Shown: piece after piece, positions 62,763 to 64,000 of the stretch
Layout of the letters: every line of letters begins with the position of its first letter
Position numbering within the stretch: the stretch's first letter is position 1
Assembly: GCF_036014175.1 (NCBI RefSeq)
Contig: NZ_CP107917.1
Span: forward strand, 3,224,001-3,288,000
Source: Streptomyces sp. NBC_00443
GTDB lineage: Bacteria > Actinomycetota > Actinomycetes > Streptomycetales > Streptomycetaceae
Length of the DNA stretch: 64,000 bases
Reading direction: 5' to 3'
Notes under the pieces: model-generated
The model's input: only the letters and a program-made list of their open reading frames with translations
The model's database searches: none
Told to the model about the DNA's origin: nothing
Translations under genes and position numbers: made by a program

Positions 62763-64000
62763 ATGGCTGTGAACACAACCCCGGAGTCCCCCCTGCCCGT
62801 CGGCGAGGTGTCCCGGCTCATCGGGAGCTGGATCGACCGGCTCGGGGCGATCTGGGTCGAGGGCCAGATCACCCAGCTGTCGCGCCGCCCCGGCGCCGGC
62901 GTCGTGTTCCTGACGTTGCGGGACCCGTCGTACGACATCTCCGTGAGCGTGACGGCGTATCGGCAAGTGTTCGACTCCGTCGCCGACGTGGTGAGCGAGG
63001 GCGCCCGCGTCGTCGTACTCGCCAAGCCGGAGTGGTACGCGCCCCGCGGTCAGCTCTCCCTGCGCGCCACGGAGATAAAGCCCGTCGGTGTCGGCGAGCT
63101 CCTCGCCCGGTTGGAGATGCTGAAGAAGTCCCTCGCCACGGAGGGACTGTTCGCGCCGGAGCGCAAGAAGCCGCTGCCTTTCCTCCCGCAGCTGATCGGC
63201 CTGGTCTGCGGCCGGGCCTCCGCGGCCGAGCGGGACGTGCTGGAGAACGCCCGCCACCGCTGGCCCGCGGTCCGCTTCGAGGTGCGTAACGTCCCCGTGC
63301 AGGGCGTGCACGCCGTGCCGCAGGTCGTGCAGGCGGTCAAGGAGCTCGACGCGATCGACGACGTGGATGTGATCATCGTCGCGCGGGGCGGTGGCAGCGT
63401 CGAGGATCTGCTGCCCTTCTCCGACGAGCAGTTGGTGCGGGCCGTCGCCTCGTGCCGGACGCCGGTCGTGTCCGCCATCGGGCACGAGCCCGACAACCCC
63501 CTCCTCGATTACGTCGCCGACCTGCGCGCTTCCACCCCCACCGACGCGGCCAAGAAGGTCGTACCGGACGTGGGTGAGGAGTACGAGCGGGTGCGGATGC
63601 TGCGCGACCGGGCCCGGCGTTGTGTCGGAGCGCTCGTGGAGCGCGAGGAGCGGGGGCTCGCCCATGCGCTGGCGCGGCCCTCGATGGAGGATCCGCACCG
63701 GATGATCGACGAGCGGGCCGACCACGTGGTTTCGCTCCTCGACCGGAGCCGCCGCTGCCTCGGTCACCTCCTCGACCGCGCCGCCTCCGAGCTGACGCAC
63801 ACCCACGCGCGGGTGGTGGCCCTCTCCCCCGCGGCGACCCTGAAGCGCGGGTATGCGGTGCTGCAGAGGGCCGACGGGCATGTGGTGCGGGACCCGGACG
63901 AGCTGACGGCGGACGAGGCGCTGCGGGCGCGGGTCGCCGAGGGCGAGTTCTCCGTACGAGTCGAGGCAGGAAGCGACGCACGAAGCGGCGCACGAACCGA
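62763..64000 (+). CDS. xseA: Exodeoxyribonuclease VII large subunit (3' end outside window)
   Basis: From ATG 62763 an open frame runs to the window end without a stop. It starts with the OB-fold domain ([35 protein letters not shown]), followed by the catalytic domain with [40 protein letters not shown], and [20 protein letters not shown], then the coiled coil and the KRGYAVLQ motif. It degrades single-stranded DNA together with XseB, which would be expected just downstream. About 412 residues are visible. Confidence 0.95.
   Translation, partial: MAVNTTPESPLPVGEVSRLIGSWIDRLGAIWVEGQITQLSRRPGAGVVFLTLRDPSYDISVSVTAYRQVFDSVADVVSEGARVVVLAKPEWYAPRGQLSLRATEIKPVGVGELLARLEMLKKSLATEGLFAPERKKPLPFLPQLIGLVCGRASAAERDVLENARHRWPAVRFEVRNVPVQGVHAVPQVVQAVKELDAIDDVDVIIVARGGGSVEDLLPFSDEQLVRAVASCRTPVVSAIGHEPDNPLLDYVADLRASTPTDAAKKVVPDVGEEYERVRMLRDRARRCVGALVEREERGLAHALARPSMEDPHRMIDERADHVVSLLDRSRRCLGHLLDRAASELTHTHARVVALSPAATLKRGYAVLQRADGHVVRDPDELTADEALRARVAEGEFSVRVEAGSDARSGART

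Overview
This is a high-GC actinobacterial chromosome segment, almost certainly Streptomyces. GC-rich third codon positions, frequent GTG and TTG starts, many secreted lipoproteins, duplicated BldK/Dpp-type oligopeptide importers and several genus-typical small families all point that way. No tRNA, rRNA or CRISPR array was seen.

Layout. 1-3456 is the end of an oligopeptide ABC importer operon on the + strand (binding protein tail, permease, two ATPases). 3473-5734 is an IS607-type element (serine recombinase plus TnpB) lying between that operon and its apparent terminator. 5906-6600 is a VapBC-like toxin-antitoxin pair with a palindromic operator. 6656-8914 holds an amidohydrolase, a VOC protein and a methyltransferase. 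9069-15329 is a second, paralogous oligopeptide importer on the - strand. The two ATPase F genes are almost identical, so the clusters form a large inverted repeat.

15765-24417 has typA, an unusual binding protein with a charged insert, a small conserved protein and a three-gene succinate dehydrogenase of the mycobacterial Sdh1 type. 24520-40740 holds regulatory and exported functions: a TPM-relative membrane protein, a PAS/GAF/SpoIIE phosphatase with anti-sigma-like kinase domain, a second such kinase, a Nudix hydrolase, a GntR regulator, a decayed serpin beside a secreted subtilase, an SDR/LysR divergent pair and an SNF2 helicase.

40806-48715 is the most striking part: six tightly packed + strand genes encoding a trypsin-like protease with a degenerate NTPase-like region, a PknG-like kinase with zinc ribbons and helical repeats, a VWA protein with a zinc ribbon, a four-helix membrane protein, a solute-binding lipoprotein and a Trypco1 protein. 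It resembles the mycobacterial PknG-GlnX-GlnH nutrient-sensing module merged with parts of trypsin/VWA conflict systems.

48791-56026 includes a flavodoxin-like reductase, a coiled-coil zinc protein, two exported proteins, a CbtA-like membrane protein overlapping an NDH-2 fused to a membrane domain, an ECF sigma factor with its zinc-finger anti-sigma, and a second zinc-finger protein. 56619-64000 is conserved housekeeping: ychF, a DUF6542 membrane protein with a heptad-repeat N-terminus, ppgK, ispH, an APC permease and the start of xseA.

Seven genes or remnants look broken by what reads as loss of one base, often in a G or C run. That common signature suggests either an indel-prone assembly or real decay.
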